Part shown: in pieces, positions 9,254-19,265 of the stretch
How the letters are laid out: every line of letters starts with the position of its first letter
Numbering within the stretch: the first letter of the stretch is position 1
From: Candidatus Neomarinimicrobiota bacterium
Lineage (GTDB): Bacteria; Fidelibacterota; UBA2242; B5-G15
DNA length: 64,000 nucleotides
Direction: 5' to 3'
Assembly: GCA_017656425.1 (NCBI GenBank)
Contig: JACDNV010000001.1
Location: forward strand, 248,001-312,000
Notes under the pieces: model-generated
Told to the model about the DNA's origin: nothing
Databases searched by the model: none
What the model saw: the letters and a program-made list of their open reading frames with translations, nothing else
Program-made: the position numbers and the translations under genes

Positions 9254-10198
9254 ATGAACCAAATAAAAATTTTTACACCAGCTACCATTGCGAATATCGG
9301 TTGTGGCTTTGACATTCTTGGATTTGCCTTTTCTTCCCTTGGAGATATAGTCACACTTGAGAAAATTGAAGAAAAAAAGATCGAGATAACTGAAGTAAAA
9401 GGTTACAGTGAATTGCCGACAGAACCCGAAAAAAACACCGTAACAATTCCCATTTTGAGAATAATGAGTGATTATAATCTAGATTTTGGAGTAAGAGTAA
9501 AAATCAAAAAGAATATCCCCATCGCCAGCGGCATGGGTTCAAGCGCTGCGGGTGCTGTTGCAGGAAGCTTTGGCATTAGCTATCTTGCTGGAAAAATTCT
9601 CAGTGATAAAGAAATTCTAGAATATGCCCTAGAAGCTGAAGGAACAATAAGTGGTGAAAAACATGCCGATAATATAGCTCCATGTTATTATGGTGGAATC
9701 ACTCTTATCAGAAATACCGAAAAGCTTGAAATAATTAAGCTTCCTATTCCCGAGGATATCTCGTGTATTATAATGCATCCACATATCGAAATTAAAACAG
9801 AATATGCAAGAAAACTTCTAAAGGATCTTATTGAAACTTCTAAATGTATAAAACAAATGGCAAATATCGCTTCATTTATAGCCGGTATATTCCAGAATGA
9901 TAAAAACCTCTTATCTTCAGCAAATATAGATTTTATAGCAGAACCACACAGAGCAGAGCTTATTCCAAAATACTACAGGTTAAAAGAAAGTGCCTTAAAA
10001 TCTGGAGCAATTGCCTGCAACATATCCGGGTCAGGTCCATCAATTTTCGTACTGTATCACAATAACGATACCAGAAATAAAATAATTGACTCAATCAAAA
10101 AAATATATGATAAGAAAAAACTAAACTATGATTTATATTTCGGGAAAATTTCAAAAATTGGGGTCAAAATTATAGAGGAATCAAATGAAGTATTATAA
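9254..10198 (+). CDS. thrB: Homoserine kinase
   Basis: This GHMP-family kinase phosphorylates homoserine to O-phosphohomoserine. Motif 1 is TPATIANIGCGFDILGFAF, motif 2 is the ATP loop PIASGMGSSAAGAVAG (residues about 91-106) and motif 3 is AIACNISGSGPSIFVL near the C-terminus. Its 314 residues are the usual length. GGAGA precedes the ATG, 12 bases after the homoserine dehydrogenase stop. Its 3' end overlaps thrC by 14 bases, indicating translational coupling. Confidence 0.95.
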   Translation: MNQIKIFTPATIANIGCGFDILGFAFSSLGDIVTLEKIEEKKIEITEVKGYSELPTEPEKNTVTIPILRIMSDYNLDFGVRVKIKKNIPIASGMGSSAAGAVAGSFGISYLAGKILSDKEILEYALEAEGTISGEKHADNIAPCYYGGITLIRNTEKLEIIKLPIPEDISCIIMHPHIEIKTEYARKLLKDLIETSKCIKQMANIASFIAGIFQNDKNLLSSANIDFIAEPHRAELIPKYYRLKESALKSGAIACNISGSGPSIFVLYHNNDTRNKIIDSIKKIYDKKKLNYDLYFGKISKIGVKIIEESNEVL

Positions 10199-11489
10199 TA
10201 TAAACAACAGAGCTGAAGTTGTAGATTTCGAAACCGCAGTTTTAAATAATGTTGCAAAAGATGGTGGATTGTATATACCCTGTGAATTACCGCAAGTCAA
10301 TATTGATTTCTTAAAAGAGATAAAAAATCTATCCTTTAAAGAAATTTCGTTCAACATTGGTAGAACAATTTTCAAAGATGATATACCTGATAATATTCTT
10401 GCAACAATTATTGACAAAGCTTTTACCTTTGAACCCACGATAAAAGAACTCAATGAGGATATAAGAGTAATCGAATTATTCAATGGACCCACCCTTTCAT
10501 TTAAGGACTTCGCTGCCAGATTTATGGCAAATTATATGTCCTATCTTGCGGAAAAGTACGGGAAGAAACTAACAGTACTTGTAGCTACCTCTGGAGATAC
10601 TGGTAGTGCTGTAGCAAATGCATTTTATGGAATCGATAATATAAAGGTGTATGTTCTTTATCCTTCACAAAGAATTAGCAAAATTCAGGAAATGCAGATA
10701 GCTACATTCGACGAAAATGTTCAACCGATTGAAATTGAGGGAACATTTGATGATTGTCAGGGACTTGTGAAAAAAGCCTTTGTGGATGAAGATCTAAATA
10801 AGAAATTAAATCTAACATCTTCAAATTCAATAAATGTGGCAAGACTTGTCCCCCAGTCTTTATACTACTTTTACTCAGTATTAAAATTAATCGATGATTT
10901 CAATAAGAAGATAGCTATATGCGTTCCATCTGGAAATTTCGGTAATCTAACGGCAGGGATCCTGTCCAAAAAGATGGGATTACCCGTTTATAAATATGTC
11001 GCTGCGACGAACTGTAACGACAGTTTTATCCGCTTTTTAAAAACCGGGAAATTCGAACCAAATCCAACAATTAAAACATACGCAAACGCAATGGATGTGG
11101 GAAATCCAAATAACTTTCAGAGACTTTATGCTCTTTATAATAATAGCTTCGAAAAGATAAAATCGGAAATAGCTGGATATAGTTTTGATAATAATGATAT
11201 GATCGATGCTATAAAATATGCATACGAATACCATGGGTATGTTTTAGAACCTCATGGTGCATGCGGATACAAAGGGATAATTTCATTCAAAAATGAAGTT
11301 AATAATTCGCATATATACGCTTTTCTTGAAACTGCACATCCTGGAAAATTTAAGGATATTGTTGAAATGGTCCTACAGGTAGAGATTGAGATCCCTGAAT
11401 CTTTAAAACAATGTTTGAGTAAAAAGAAAAACTCAATAAAACTCCCTGATGATTTTAAAGTATTTAAAAATTATTTAATTGAAAATTAA
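10185..11489 (+). CDS. thrC: Threonine synthase
   Basis: The PLP enzyme converts O-phosphohomoserine to threonine, the last step of the operon. The N-terminus has the RAEVVDFETAVLNNVAKDGGLYIP block typical of the ThrC type found in enterobacteria and yeast. The PLP lysine lies in GPTLSFKDFAARF (about residue 110), and SGDTGSAVANAF plus CVPSGNFGNLTAG bind phosphate and cofactor. At 434 residues it matches the family. It overlaps thrB, and the fumarase genes begin 42 bases downstream, so they may share the transcript. Confidence 0.95.
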   Translation: MKYYNINNRAEVVDFETAVLNNVAKDGGLYIPCELPQVNIDFLKEIKNLSFKEISFNIGRTIFKDDIPDNILATIIDKAFTFEPTIKELNEDIRVIELFNGPTLSFKDFAARFMANYMSYLAEKYGKKLTVLVATSGDTGSAVANAFYGIDNIKVYVLYPSQRISKIQEMQIATFDENVQPIEIEGTFDDCQGLVKKAFVDEDLNKKLNLTSSNSINVARLVPQSLYYFYSVLKLIDDFNKKIAICVPSGNFGNLTAGILSKKMGLPVYKYVAATNCNDSFIRFLKTGKFEPNPTIKTYANAMDVGNPNNFQRLYALYNNSFEKIKSEIAGYSFDNNDMIDAIKYAYEYHGYVLEPHGACGYKGIISFKNEVNNSHIYAFLETAHPGKFKDIVEMVLQVEIEIPESLKQCLSKKKNSIKLPDDFKVFKNYLIEN

Positions 11490-11531
11490 CCTCATTATTA
11501 TAAATTTAGAATTTTAATAAAGAGGTTTCTT

Positions 11532-12377
11532 TTGCGAAAAGTAGATTCTGAGATTATAAAAAATACTGTTAAGAACCTTATACTTGAAGCAAACTATAAC
11601 ATAGATTACGATATAATAAAAAGAATTAAAGAGCTTTCAACCCAGGAAGAATCACCTATAGGTCAGGAAATTCTCGGAATACTATTAAAAAACTACCAGC
11701 TGGCAAAAGAGGAAAAAATGCCCATTTGTCAGGATACAGGTGTCGTAATCATTTTTCTCGAAATAGGACAGGAGGTTATAATACAGGGGGAGAATTTATA
11801 CAACACAATAAACAAAGCCATAAGACAGGCGTATACCGAAAATTACTTACGTGCTTCAATGGTCTACGATCCTGTTTTTGATAGAAAGAATACTAAAGAC
11901 AATACACCCGGTATAATCTATACCGATATTGTACCAGGTGATAAAATAAAAATATCTGTACTAATAAAAGGTGGCGGTGCTGAAAATATGAGTGAAGTCA
12001 GAATGCTAACCCCGACAGATGGAATAGAAGAAATAAAAAAATTCGTTCTCGAAAGAGTAGAAAACTCAGGTGCTAACCCGTGCCCACCAGTAGTTGTAGG
12101 CATAGGCATCGGCGGTTCTTTTGAACAATGTGCAATACTTGCTAAAAAATCGCTCTTAAGACCAATTTATGATAAAAATCCAGATAAAAGATATGCACAA
12201 TTAGAAGAGCAGCTCTTAAAAGAAATAAATAAACTTGGTATAGGACCTCAGGGACTCGGAGGTAGAATCACTGCACTAGCAGTAAAAATTGAAGTCAGAC
12301 CTTGCCACATCGCTTCACTACCGGTTGCAGTGAATATAAACTGTCACGCTCACAGACATAAAACAGCAATTATATAA
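11532..12377 (+). CDS. Class I fumarate hydratase, alpha subunit (TTG start)
   Basis: This is the [4Fe-4S]-cluster subunit of a two-part class I fumarase or L-tartrate dehydratase. It reversibly hydrates fumarate to malate. Likely cluster cysteines are in CQDTGVV (residue about 64), in SFEQCAILAKKS and in the C-terminal NINCHAHRHK region. The NPCPPVVVGIGIGG glycine-rich stretch is typical. The first good start is TTG at 11532, preceded by AGAGG. The beta subunit follows after 10 bases. Fumarate and tartrate specificity cannot be separated by eye. Fumarase is the likelier role in a central-metabolism context. Confidence 0.9.
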   Translation: MRKVDSEIIKNTVKNLILEANYNIDYDIIKRIKELSTQEESPIGQEILGILLKNYQLAKEEKMPICQDTGVVIIFLEIGQEVIIQGENLYNTINKAIRQAYTENYLRASMVYDPVFDRKNTKDNTPGIIYTDIVPGDKIKISVLIKGGGAENMSEVRMLTPTDGIEEIKKFVLERVENSGANPCPPVVVGIGIGGSFEQCAILAKKSLLRPIYDKNPDKRYAQLEEQLLKEINKLGIGPQGLGGRITALAVKIEVRPCHIASLPVAVNINCHAHRHKTAII

Positions 12378-12387
12378 TAGAAAACAA

Positions 12388-12945
12388 ATGAGCAAAACCC
12401 ATTATATTAATACGCCACTTAACGATGACACAATAGCAAAACTTAAAGTAGGTGATAGAGTTCTAATATCAGGAACTGTTTATACTGCAAGAGATGCTGC
12501 ACATAAATTAATGGTAGAATCACTAAAACAAGGGAAACCTCTCCCATTTGATATTGCGGGGCAAATACTATATTATACCGGTCCAGCTCCAGCACCTCCC
12601 GGAAAACCAATTGGTTCAGCCGGTCCCACTACAAGTTATAGGATGGATGCATACACACCAATACTCTTAAATGCAGGTTTAAAAGGTATGATTGGAAAGG
12701 GAGACAGATCAAAAAAAGTAAGGGACGCGATTAAAAAAAACAAAGCCATTTATTTCATAACAATTGGTGGAGCAGCTGTATATATTGCAAAGTCCATAAA
12801 GGAAAGTAAAGTTATTGCCTATCCAGAACTCGGGGCCGAAGCAGTCTATTTATTAGAGGTAAAAGAATTCCCTGCTATAGTCGGAATTGATATGTATGGT
12901 GGTGATATTTACGAAATAGGACCTTTAAAATATAGAATGCCATAA
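12388..12945 (+). CDS. Class I fumarate hydratase, beta subunit
   Basis: The 185-residue product corresponds to the C-terminal half of FumA/FumB. It shows LKVGDRVLISGTVYTARDAAHK, YYTGPAPAPPGKPIGSAGPTTS (the fumarate-binding loop), RMDAYTP and GLKGMIGKGDRS, all conserved in the family. It forms the active site together with the alpha subunit encoded immediately upstream. It ends only seven bases from the convergent hisI stop, and no terminator is visible between them. Confidence 0.93.
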   Translation: MSKTHYINTPLNDDTIAKLKVGDRVLISGTVYTARDAAHKLMVESLKQGKPLPFDIAGQILYYTGPAPAPPGKPIGSAGPTTSYRMDAYTPILLNAGLKGMIGKGDRSKKVRDAIKKNKAIYFITIGGAAVYIAKSIKESKVIAYPELGAEAVYLLEVKEFPAIVGIDMYGGDIYEIGPLKYRMP

Positions 12946-12952
12946 TTTACTG

Positions 12953-13297
12953 CTACTTTTCACCTTTGCTAAGGATTTCATTAAAAAAACAGCTTCTATT
13001 CCCAGTATGACATGCTGGTCCTATCTGTTCAACTTTTATAAGAAGTGCGTCCTTATCACAATCTGCGTAGATTTCCTTTACATATTGAATATTCCCGCTT
13101 GTTTCTCCCTTACGCCATAATGTCTGTCTTGACCTGGACCAGAAGCATGTCCTGCCCTCCTTTAAAGTTATACTAAGACTTTCTTTATTCATATAGCCAA
13201 CCATAAGTACTTCGTTTGACTTATGATCCTGGATTACAGCTGGTACCAATCCCTTTTCATCATACTTTAATTCATTAATATCTTTCAACTTTTCCAT
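12953..13297 (-). CDS. hisI: Phosphoribosyl-AMP cyclohydrolase
   Basis: HisI opens the adenine ring of PR-AMP in step 3 of histidine synthesis. The conserved core [28 protein letters not shown] and [27 protein letters not shown] carries the Zn/Mg-binding Cys and Asp residues. The 114-residue product is the single-domain form: the HisE (PR-ATP pyrophosphohydrolase) domain often fused to its C-terminus is absent. It is the last gene of the operon, and its start overlaps or abuts the hisF stop. Confidence 0.95.
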   Translation of the reverse strand: MEKLKDINELKYDEKGLVPAVIQDHKSNEVLMVGYMNKESLSITLKEGRTCFWSRSRQTLWRKGETSGNIQYVKEIYADCDKDALLIKVEQIGPACHTGNRSCFFNEILSKGEK

Positions 13298-13298
13298 C

Positions 13299-14057
13299 TC
13301 AATACCTCACTGGAATTCCTCTTTCGCTTAGATATCTCTTTAATTCACTTATTTTTATCTGATCATAATGAAAAACCGATGCAGCAAGTACTGCATCTGC
13401 TTTTCCAAGCTTTATCGCATCATAAAAATGCCTAAGTTTACCCCCACCTCCGGAGGCTATTACAGGCACAGATACAGATTCACTTACTTTTCTATTTAAC
13501 TCATTATCAAATCCCTCCTTTGTACCATCAGCATCCATACTTGTCAATAGTATCTCACCTGCTCCAAGCTCCACACCTTTCGCTGCCCATTCAATAGCAT
13601 CTATATCAGTCGCCTCTTTACCACCATAAATGTAGACAACCCATTTATCGTCACCAACTCTTTTTGCATCAATGGCAAGTACTATACATTGAGATCCAAA
13701 AATCTCGGCACCTGCCCTTATTAGATCAGGATTCTTAATAGCTGCTGTGTTGATACTTACTTTATCTGCACCTCTGGATAAAATCATTCGCATATCTTCC
13801 ACTGTTTTTATGCCACCGCCTATTGTAAATGGAATAAAAATTTCTCTCGCCACACGTTCCGCAAGATCTGCTATTATCCTTCTTTTTTCTGCCGATGCTG
13901 TTATATCAAGAAACACCAACTCATCAGCCCCTTCATCATTGTATCTCTTTCCCAATTCTACCGGATCACCTGCATATCTGAGATTCTCAAAGTGTATCCC
14001 CTTCACGACCTTTCCATCTTTCACATCCAGACAGGGAATAATTCTCTTTGTAAGCAT
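13299..14057 (-). CDS. hisF: Imidazole glycerol phosphate synthase, cyclase subunit
   Basis: HisF is the (beta-alpha)8 subunit that receives ammonia from HisH and forms IGP and AICAR from PRFAR. The catalytic Asp residues lie in [16 protein letters not shown] (Asp11) and VLAIDAKR. The phosphate-binding loops TIGGGIK and IASGGGGK are present. At 252 residues it is the usual size. One base separates it from the hisA stop, with GAGG before the ATG. Confidence 0.97.
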   Translation of the reverse strand: MLTKRIIPCLDVKDGKVVKGIHFENLRYAGDPVELGKRYNDEGADELVFLDITASAEKRRIIADLAERVAREIFIPFTIGGGIKTVEDMRMILSRGADKVSINTAAIKNPDLIRAGAEIFGSQCIVLAIDAKRVGDDKWVVYIYGGKEATDIDAIEWAAKGVELGAGEILLTSMDADGTKEGFDNELNRKVSESVSVPVIASGGGGKLRHFYDAIKLGKADAVLAASVFHYDQIKISELKRYLSERGIPVRY

Positions 14058-14058
14058 A

Positions 14059-14787
14059 TTAGTCCTCTAAAATAGCAATTGCTTTATCTATTTCTATGCT
14101 GCCTTCATATAATGCTTTACCTACAATTACACTATCTACATTCTTACCTTCGAGCTTTTTCAATCTAACAAGATCATCATAACCAGAAACTCCACCAGAA
14201 GCTATTACCTTAGCAGATCGTAATGAAGAAGCAAAGCTTTTGATCGAATCAAGGGAGATTCCTATAAGCGTTCCATCTTTTTTTATATCAGTGAATAAAA
14301 ATCTCTTAACCCCAATTTCTTCCATTTTACCTGCAAATTCAATTGCCTTTATGTCAGATACCTCTTTCCATCCGCGTAACGCAACAAAATCACCCAATAC
14401 ATCCACAGCAACCACAATCCTGTCAGAACCAAATGTTTTAATTGCATCTTCCAGAAGATGAGGATACATCACTGCCATGGTTCCAATCACTACTCTCTTT
14501 ATACCCATTGAAAGCCACCTATCAATATCCCTCAGTGACCTTATACCACCTCCAAGCTGAATATCAATCACCTTCTCTTTAACAATCTTTTCTACTACTT
14601 TTTTATTTCCCCCTATTTCAATCGCTGAATCAAGATCGACGATATGAATCATATCCAAACCCTGACTGGAAAACCTTTTTACCAGTTTAACAGGATCATC
14701 ACAATACACTTTTTTTTCTTTAATATTACCCTTTGTTAATCTAACACACTTTCCTTCGCTTAGATCAATTGCAGGTATCAATTTCAT
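14059..14787 (-). CDS. hisA: ProFAR isomerase
   Basis: HisA performs the Amadori isomerization of ProFAR to PRFAR. The motif [15 protein letters not shown] (Asp8), the LGGGIRS and ASGGVSG phosphate loops and VVAVDVLGD with the second catalytic Asp are visible. It is 242 residues, a TIM barrel paralogous to hisF next door. It lies in the standard hisH-hisA-hisF order. Confidence 0.97.
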   Translation of the reverse strand: MKLIPAIDLSEGKCVRLTKGNIKEKKVYCDDPVKLVKRFSSQGLDMIHIVDLDSAIEIGGNKKVVEKIVKEKVIDIQLGGGIRSLRDIDRWLSMGIKRVVIGTMAVMYPHLLEDAIKTFGSDRIVVAVDVLGDFVALRGWKEVSDIKAIEFAGKMEEIGVKRFLFTDIKKDGTLIGISLDSIKSFASSLRSAKVIASGGVSGYDDLVRLKKLEGKNVDSVIVGKALYEGSIEIDKAIAILED

Positions 14788-14805
14788 ATTGTCCAGTTCT
14801 ATCTT

Positions 14806-15414
14806 TCAAAGCTTTGCAAAATTTTCAAGCAATTTCAACCCCACTTTATGACTTTTTTCAGGATGGAATTGTACCCCATAAACATAATCCTGTGCTGTTG
14901 CCACACAGAACTTCCTACCATATTCGGTTACAGCAATAACATTTCTGGAGTATGCAGGTCTACAATAATACGAATGAACAAAATAAAAATATTCCCCACT
15001 TCTAATACCTCTAAATAACTCATTATCCGCTATTATTTCGACACTATTCCAGCCCATATGAGGTACCTTTTCAACTCCCTCAATTTTTAGTACCTCACCA
15101 TCAATTAAATCAAGACCCTTCCATACCCCATTTTCATAACTTTTGGTGAATAATAATTGCATTCCAAGACATATTCCGAGAAGTGGAATATTCTTATCTA
15201 CTTTTTCAACAATTACCTCATTAAATTTCCCATGTCTCAACTTTTCTATCGCTGGTTTAAAAGCACCAACACCGGGAAGGATTAGCTTATCAGCCTTTTT
15301 TACCTCTAAAATGTTTGATGTTACAACAATGTCATAACCAAGGTAATCAAAAGCATTCTTCAGACTTGCGAGATTACCAACACCATAATCAATAATTACA
15401 ATATTCTGTGCCAA
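14806..15414 (-). CDS. hisH: Imidazole glycerol phosphate synthase, glutaminase subunit
   Basis: HisH is the class I amidotransferase supplying ammonia to HisF. The nucleophile is in LGICLGMQLLF and the His-Glu pair in YGVQFHPEKSHKVG. The oxyanion-strand motif PGVGAF and IDYGVGNLASLKNA are also typical. The frame starts with TTG at 15414, two bases after the hisB stop. No ATG is available nearby, so a TTG start with coupling is the best reading. Product length is 202 residues. Confidence 0.95.
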   Translation of the reverse strand: MAQNIVIIDYGVGNLASLKNAFDYLGYDIVVTSNILEVKKADKLILPGVGAFKPAIEKLRHGKFNEVIVEKVDKNIPLLGICLGMQLLFTKSYENGVWKGLDLIDGEVLKIEGVEKVPHMGWNSVEIIADNELFRGIRSGEYFYFVHSYYCRPAYSRNVIAVTEYGRKFCVATAQDYVYGVQFHPEKSHKVGLKLLENFAKL

Positions 15415-15416
15415 GG

Positions 15417-16001
15417 CTATTCCCCTATTATTCCTTTTGTTGAAGGAATGTTTCCATCAATGGGTAACACCGCCATTTTTAATACTCTACCAAAACACTT
15501 AAAAACAGCCTCTGCAATGTGATGTGAATTACCAGTTTTTAAAATGTCTATGTGTAGTGCAATTTTCGACTCTCTAACAAATCCCATAAAAAATTCCTTT
15601 ATACACTCAGTAGAAAGCTCTCCAATCTTTTCCCTCGTAATTTCAACATTATAATTAAGGTAGCTTCTGCCCCCGATATCGATTGCAACCCGTGCAAGGA
15701 CCTCATCCATAGGCATTACAAAAAAGCCATATCTCGATATTCCTGATCTATCGCCCAGTATACTATTTAGAGCCTGTCCCAGGGCTATCCCTACGTCCTC
15801 AACTAAATGATGATCATCTACAAAAGTATCCCCTTCTGCTTTGACATTTAAATTAAAGCCACCATGAAAGGCAAACAATTCAAGAAGATGATTAAAAAAC
15901 CCTAATGGAGTATTTACTGATATTTTTCCACAACCATCCAAATTCAATTCAAGCTCGATTTGAGTTTCTTTTGTTTTTCTTACAATTTTTTTTGATCTCA
16001 T
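15417..16001 (-). CDS. hisB: Imidazoleglycerol-phosphate dehydratase
   Basis: This is the monofunctional IGPD (194 residues), which dehydrates IGP to imidazole acetol phosphate. The manganese-binding motifs are FVDDHHLVEDVGIALGQ and GNSHHIAEAVFKCFGR. GFFNHLLELFAFHGG at residues about 33-47 carries a further His. The histidinol-phosphatase domain fused to HisB in enterobacteria is missing here, but a HAD-type gene sits immediately upstream. Confidence 0.97.
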   Translation of the reverse strand: MRSKKIVRKTKETQIELELNLDGCGKISVNTPLGFFNHLLELFAFHGGFNLNVKAEGDTFVDDHHLVEDVGIALGQALNSILGDRSGISRYGFFVMPMDEVLARVAIDIGGRSYLNYNVEITREKIGELSTECIKEFFMGFVRESKIALHIDILKTGNSHHIAEAVFKCFGRVLKMAVLPIDGNIPSTKGIIGE

Positions 16002-16003
16002 TT

Positions 16004-16900
16004 TTATTTCCTTTCAAAAACTTTTAGGACTTCATTCATATCTCTAGTGGCAATTACGTCGCTATCAAAAGCATCGGCGCTATTATTAATTATCTGAATA
16101 AATATCACATTATCATCACCTGAAATTTCTTTATAATTTTTAACGACCAAATAGTCATCGTAGGAATCTCCAAAATAGACTATACCACTAGCATTCAATT
16201 TATTTTTGATAATTTCCAGTATTCTACCATCAGGTTTTACTATTCCTTCTCTGCCATGATAAAAAATAAAATCAAAAACATCCTCCAATCCATTTCTTTC
16301 AAGAAAAATTTCCAATTCCTTTATATTTCTACCCGTTACAATAGCTTTCTTAAGTTTTAGTCTCTTTAACATTTCCCTATCAACGAGTAGATATTCATTT
16401 TCAAGCATTCCTTTTTCAAAAACATACTGATTTTCAAAACCATACAATCTTTTACAATAATTTATCCCACCGTAATATTCCATTGTTAACTTTCTTATAA
16501 GGTTATTATTAAATAACTCTTTTAATTTATTCTTTAACCCCGGATCTAAATTCTCAATGATTTTATAAACAGAATACAATCCAATACCATTTTCCTTTAC
16601 ATCTTTTAAAAAATTATCCAGACTATCATATACACACAAATGTTCTAGAATTTTGTATGCCAATAAAGCTTCAGCCAAGTCCCAGTCATTATTAAATCCA
16701 GGTAGCATACGAAAAGAGGTAACATCTTTTACAGTGGGCATTTCCCAACGTTCCATACCATACATATTGCCATAATTATACACAGCCCTCCTTATAGCCT
16801 CGGTGTATGAAGTGGATGTGTCTACAAGTACCCCATCTACATCAAAAACAAGTAAATTTACTTTATCCTTCACCATCATAGGCTTATTTATTCCACCCAT
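16004..16900 (-). CDS. HAD-family phosphatase in the his operon, candidate histidinol-phosphatase
   Basis: The 298-residue protein has HAD motif I in LLVFDVDGVLVDTSTSY (nucleophile Asp and acid/base Asp), a helical cap region (residues about 40-185), motif II around AIVTGRNIKE, a Lys in GIVKPDG and motif IV in VYFGDSYDDY. It lies between hisC and hisB with gaps of four and two bases. The operon otherwise lacks a histidinol-phosphate phosphatase, so this gene is the obvious candidate for dephosphorylating L-histidinol phosphate. The cap is unlike that of HisB-N or SerB. The catalytic class is read from the sequence. The substrate is inferred from position. Confidence 0.75.
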   Translation of the reverse strand: MGGINKPMMVKDKVNLLVFDVDGVLVDTSTSYTEAIRRAVYNYGNMYGMERWEMPTVKDVTSFRMLPGFNNDWDLAEALLAYKILEHLCVYDSLDNFLKDVKENGIGLYSVYKIIENLDPGLKNKLKELFNNNLIRKLTMEYYGGINYCKRLYGFENQYVFEKGMLENEYLLVDREMLKRLKLKKAIVTGRNIKELEIFLERNGLEDVFDFIFYHGREGIVKPDGRILEIIKNKLNASGIVYFGDSYDDYLVVKNYKEISGDDNVIFIQIINNSADAFDSDVIATRDMNEVLKVFERK

Positions 16901-16904
16901 TAAA

Positions 16905-17978
16905 TCATACTCTGCTCAATATTTCATCCATAGCATTTAATAAAAGCTCATTTTCCTCTGGCTTTCCCACTGTTATTCTCAAATGATTCTCTAGAAGAGG
17001 ATAATATGATACATCACGAACCAATATACCTTTTTCTATCAGACCTTTATACAAAATTCTATAATCGAAATAGGTTTTAATCAATATAAAATTCGCATCT
17101 GATTTATACGCTTTAATATTATCAAATTTTCTTAATCCATTAAACAAAATTTCTCTCTGTTCCACAATCTTTTTAACACTTTCTTTAATAAACTTCTCAT
17201 TGTTAATAAACGATGAAACTATTGCTTCCGTTATAGAACTAAGATTATAGGGAAACATTGCTTTCCTAACTTCTATCGCAAGATCAACTGGCAATATACC
17301 ATATCCAAATCTCCCACCTGCAAAGGAAAATGCTTTCGAAAATGTCCTGACCAGTATAAGATTATCATATTTATATACATACTCTTTTAAATCTTGATCG
17401 GTAAAGTCAATGTATGCTTCATCTACTATCACATAGCCTTGTGCATTTTCAATTATTTCTTTCAGTTCAGCTTTTTCGATTTTCGTACCTGTTGGATTGT
17501 TCGGTGAACATAAAACAATCAGCTTGTAATTACTTTTTGCCTTTTTTACAAGTATCTCAACAGGGAAAGAAAAATCATCGCGTTTTAAATAAACAACAAC
17601 ATTTTCAGCTTCAAGTATTCTCAGAAAGTTGTCTATCATAGAAAATGTAGGTGCAACAGTTAAAACCATATCACCCTTTGATATCATACAAAACATTATA
17701 AAAAAAAGCACCTCATTGGAACCATTCCCCAGAATTATCCTATCTTTATCTACTTTTAGCCACCTGCCAATTTTTTCTCTCAATGCACTATAAGTAAGAT
17801 CAGGATATCTGTTCCAGCTGATACTCCTCACCTTTTCCAGAATTTGATCCTTAATACTATCTGGTAAATCATAGGGATTTTCATTCTGGTTCAGCTTAAC
17901 TATATATTTAATCGAAGGCAGCGAGTAAGGCAACCTCTCCCTTATTACTTTTTTTACAAATTTTTCTACCCTATTCAT
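16905..17978 (-). CDS. hisC: Histidinol-phosphate aminotransferase
   Basis: HisC transaminates imidazole acetol phosphate using glutamate and PLP. Family marks include LNQNENPYDLPDSI, LGNGSNEVL, LCSPNNPTGT, VIVDEAYIDF and the PLP lysine in LVRTFSKAFSFAGGRFGYG. The 357-residue length is normal for the fold type I enzyme. Its ATG overlaps the hisD stop by four bases. Confidence 0.96.
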   Translation of the reverse strand: MNRVEKFVKKVIRERLPYSLPSIKYIVKLNQNENPYDLPDSIKDQILEKVRSISWNRYPDLTYSALREKIGRWLKVDKDRIILGNGSNEVLFFIMFCMISKGDMVLTVAPTFSMIDNFLRILEAENVVVYLKRDDFSFPVEILVKKAKSNYKLIVLCSPNNPTGTKIEKAELKEIIENAQGYVIVDEAYIDFTDQDLKEYVYKYDNLILVRTFSKAFSFAGGRFGYGILPVDLAIEVRKAMFPYNLSSITEAIVSSFINNEKFIKESVKKIVEQREILFNGLRKFDNIKAYKSDANFILIKTYFDYRILYKGLIEKGILVRDVSYYPLLENHLRITVGKPEENELLLNAMDEILSRV

Positions 17979-19255
17979 TTCATCAACCTAACTTTAATTG
18001 CCTTTGCATGAGCGGTAAGTCCCTCAAGCTCTGCCAATTTAATTATCTTCTCTCCATCAGCAGCTAATCTGCTCCTGTCACAATGCAGATAATTTATCCA
18101 TTTTAGATAATCTCTCACAGATAATCCCGAAGAAAAACGAGCACTTCTACCTGTGGGCAATACGTGATTTGTTCCAGCCCAGTAATCACCAATGGGCTCA
18201 GGAGTCTCATCTCCAATAAATACAGCTCCAGCATTTTTTATGCGATGCAGTATAGAATCAGCATCCTTTAGATGTAGCTCAAGGTGCTCCGGAGCAATGG
18301 CATTGACTATCTCGATAGCTTCCTCCAAACTCTTTACTTTTACAATCGCCCCATTCTCTGTAATTGACCTAGATGCAATCTCTTTTCTTTCAATTTCCTG
18401 TAAAAATTTATCAATAGACTTGCAGATTCTCTCAGCATTTTCATTATCTATCGTTACACAAATAGCTTTTGATAATGGATCATGTTCTGCCTGTGATAAC
18501 ATATCTATCGCTATATATTCGGGATTAGCGCTATCATCAGCCATAACAACAACTTCACTAGGTCCCGCAATAGAATCAATTCCAACATATCCAAAGACCT
18601 GCCTTTTCGCCTCTGCAACATAAACATTTCCCGGACCCGTTATTTTATCGACAGGTCTTATACTTTCTGTTCCAAATGCCAGAGCAGCGATTGCATGTGC
18701 TCCCCCCACAACGTATACTTCTTTAATCTCCAGCATATCAAGAATAGCTGCCACATATTTATTTAACCTGCCTGTTCTGGTATCAGGCGGTGATACTACT
18801 ACTATTTCTTTAACACCCGCTACCATAGCCGGGACTACATTCATTAAAACAGAAGACGGATAGCTTGCTGTCCCACCCGGTACATATAACCCTGCCCTTT
18901 CAACCGGCACCAATCGTTGTCCCATCAAAATACCGGAACTTTTTAACTCCCAGCTGGATATATTTTTCAACTCCTGGTGATGAAAATGTTTTATATTTTC
19001 ATATGCCTGGTGAAACAGATCGAGTTCCTCTTTGGAAACTTTATTCTCCTCGTCAAAGTCATCCTTATCAGCTTTCACACTTTTCCTCTTGATACCATCA
19101 AATTTCATAGTGTATCTCAAAAGTGCTTTATCACCATTCATCCTAACATCGTTTATAATTTCGCTTACACTACCGGAAACTTCAATTTGTTTTAAACGGT
19201 CAAAATAATAATTATCAATAAAGTCTTTTATATTCTCAAAAATTTTTATAGGCAT
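17975..19255 (-). CDS. hisD: Histidinol dehydrogenase
   Basis: HisD oxidizes histidinol to histidine in two NAD-dependent steps. Visible signatures are PVERAGLYVPGGTASYPSSVLM, DKITGPGNVYVAEAK, IAGPSEVVVMAD, the catalytic and zinc region MLSQAEHDP, and FIGDETPEPIGDYWAGTNHVLPTG. Length is 426 residues. It follows hisG after 10 bases, so the last enzyme of the pathway is encoded second, as in many his operons. Confidence 0.97.
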   Translation of the reverse strand: MPIKIFENIKDFIDNYYFDRLKQIEVSGSVSEIINDVRMNGDKALLRYTMKFDGIKRKSVKADKDDFDEENKVSKEELDLFHQAYENIKHFHHQELKNISSWELKSSGILMGQRLVPVERAGLYVPGGTASYPSSVLMNVVPAMVAGVKEIVVVSPPDTRTGRLNKYVAAILDMLEIKEVYVVGGAHAIAALAFGTESIRPVDKITGPGNVYVAEAKRQVFGYVGIDSIAGPSEVVVMADDSANPEYIAIDMLSQAEHDPLSKAICVTIDNENAERICKSIDKFLQEIERKEIASRSITENGAIVKVKSLEEAIEIVNAIAPEHLELHLKDADSILHRIKNAGAVFIGDETPEPIGDYWAGTNHVLPTGRSARFSSGLSVRDYLKWINYLHCDRSRLAADGEKIIKLAELEGLTAHAKAIKVRLMK

Positions 19256-19265
19256 AAAAATCTCC

